DNA from: JBAXLO01 sp037134755
GTDB taxonomy: Bacteria > Bacteroidota > Bacteroidia > Bacteroidales > JACABE01
DNA: 22,757 bases
Direction of reading: 5' to 3'
Assembly: GCA_037134755.1 (NCBI GenBank)
Contig: JBAXLO010000057.1
Coordinates: 1-22,757 of the forward strand
Part shown: one piece after another, positions 22,538 through 22,757 of the stretch
Layout: every line of letters begins with the position of its first letter
Numbering within the stretch: position 1 is the stretch's first letter
Program-made: the position numbers and the translations under genes
The notes under the pieces: model-generated
The model's input: only the letters and a program-made list of their open reading frames with translations
Databases searched by the model: none
What the model was told of the DNA's origin: nothing

Positions 22538-22674
22538 GAGATTCCTCTTTCCGCTTCGCTCCAATCGGAATGACATTTGTGTTGTGTTTTGTGGGAGGGA
22601 AGTGCGGCTTCGCCGCATTTCCCTCCTCCTTTTGAAAAAGATATGCTGTCATTCCGAACGAAGTGAGGAATCTC
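22538..22674. repeat. MITE-like 137-bp inverted-repeat element
   Basis: The left end GAGATTCCTC...CGGAATGACA and the right end TGTCATTCCG...GAGGAATCTC are inverted. In the centre is a strong hairpin, 22594-22608 with 22612-22626 (GGAGGGAAGTGCGGC, loop TTC), 15 bp with one G/T pair. It has no coding capacity. The remainder of 22675-22757 is AT-rich with small nested A/T palindromes (22703-22711 with 22735-22743) and no gene. Confidence 0.8.
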
Positions 22675-22757
22675 ATGAAATCTTTATCTATGATGTTTTA
22701 ATAATAAAAATGATTTATTTTGAATAAATCTTTGATTTTTATTAAAATAATTTTATT

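Noticed and set aside
22358..22618. 86-aa minus-strand frame at the right end
   Set aside because: Its translation (including VIPNEMRDLN) is read through GTCATTCCG-type repeats, a pattern typical of translated intergenic repeats rather than protein.

Overview
The window looks like a chromosomal segment of an AT-rich member of the Bacteroidetes (Bacteroidota), probably Bacteroidales or a near relative. The reasons are the gene set (M23 peptidase-dxr-rseP, a two-domain periplasmic M16 peptidase, Blc-type lipocalin, MBL/beta-CASP protein), the MKK...C lipoproteins, weak A-rich ribosome sites, and several matches to the Bacteroidetes -7 promoter box TAnnTTTG just upstream of genes. I cannot place it below phylum with confidence. 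I saw no rRNA, tRNA, CRISPR array, transposase or phage gene.

Layout. 1-528: a 41-bp tandem repeat and a degenerate inverted repeat, no gene. 529-2472: a type II restriction-modification pair, tail to tail with a 15-bp overlap; the cytosine methyltransferase carries an N-terminal MerR-like helix-turn-helix and has a palindrome over its probable promoter. 2710-4380 (minus): gpmA and lgt. 4517-8089 (plus): M23 peptidase, dxr and rseP, an envelope/isoprenoid cluster closed by a strong terminator. 8290-9981: an unrecognised 213-aa protein, an 11-copy 21-bp minisatellite and an inverted repeat. 9982-13401 (minus): a 970-aa M16 peptidase and a small lipoprotein. 13483-14958 (plus): a cyclophilin lipoprotein followed by an alpha/beta hydrolase. 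14959-15524: an inverted repeat and a second 21-bp minisatellite. 15525-18839 (plus): a secreted hypothetical protein, a lipocalin, a secreted metallophosphoesterase and a PLP aminotransferase. 18840-19354: a 167-bp unit repeated three times, each copy holding a terminator-like hairpin. 19355-22089 (minus): an MBL/beta-CASP protein and a GNAT-like protein. 22090-22757: REP-like palindromes and a MITE-like inverted repeat.

Most genes are housekeeping or envelope functions. The unusual content lies between them. The clearest is a compact 40-bp module made of four 9-bp units (consensus AGTACTTGA) plus AGTT. It sits directly after, or even contains, the stop codon of five genes (lgt, the M16 peptidase, the aminotransferase, the MBL protein, the GNAT protein), in the sense orientation each time. 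In two genes it is followed within about 10 bases by an intrinsic terminator, and in the aminotransferase-MBL gap it has been amplified together with that terminator. I do not recognise this element from any described family. The second point of interest is the methyltransferase with its own DNA-binding domain and a candidate operator, a related half of which is also found upstream of the endonuclease gene.
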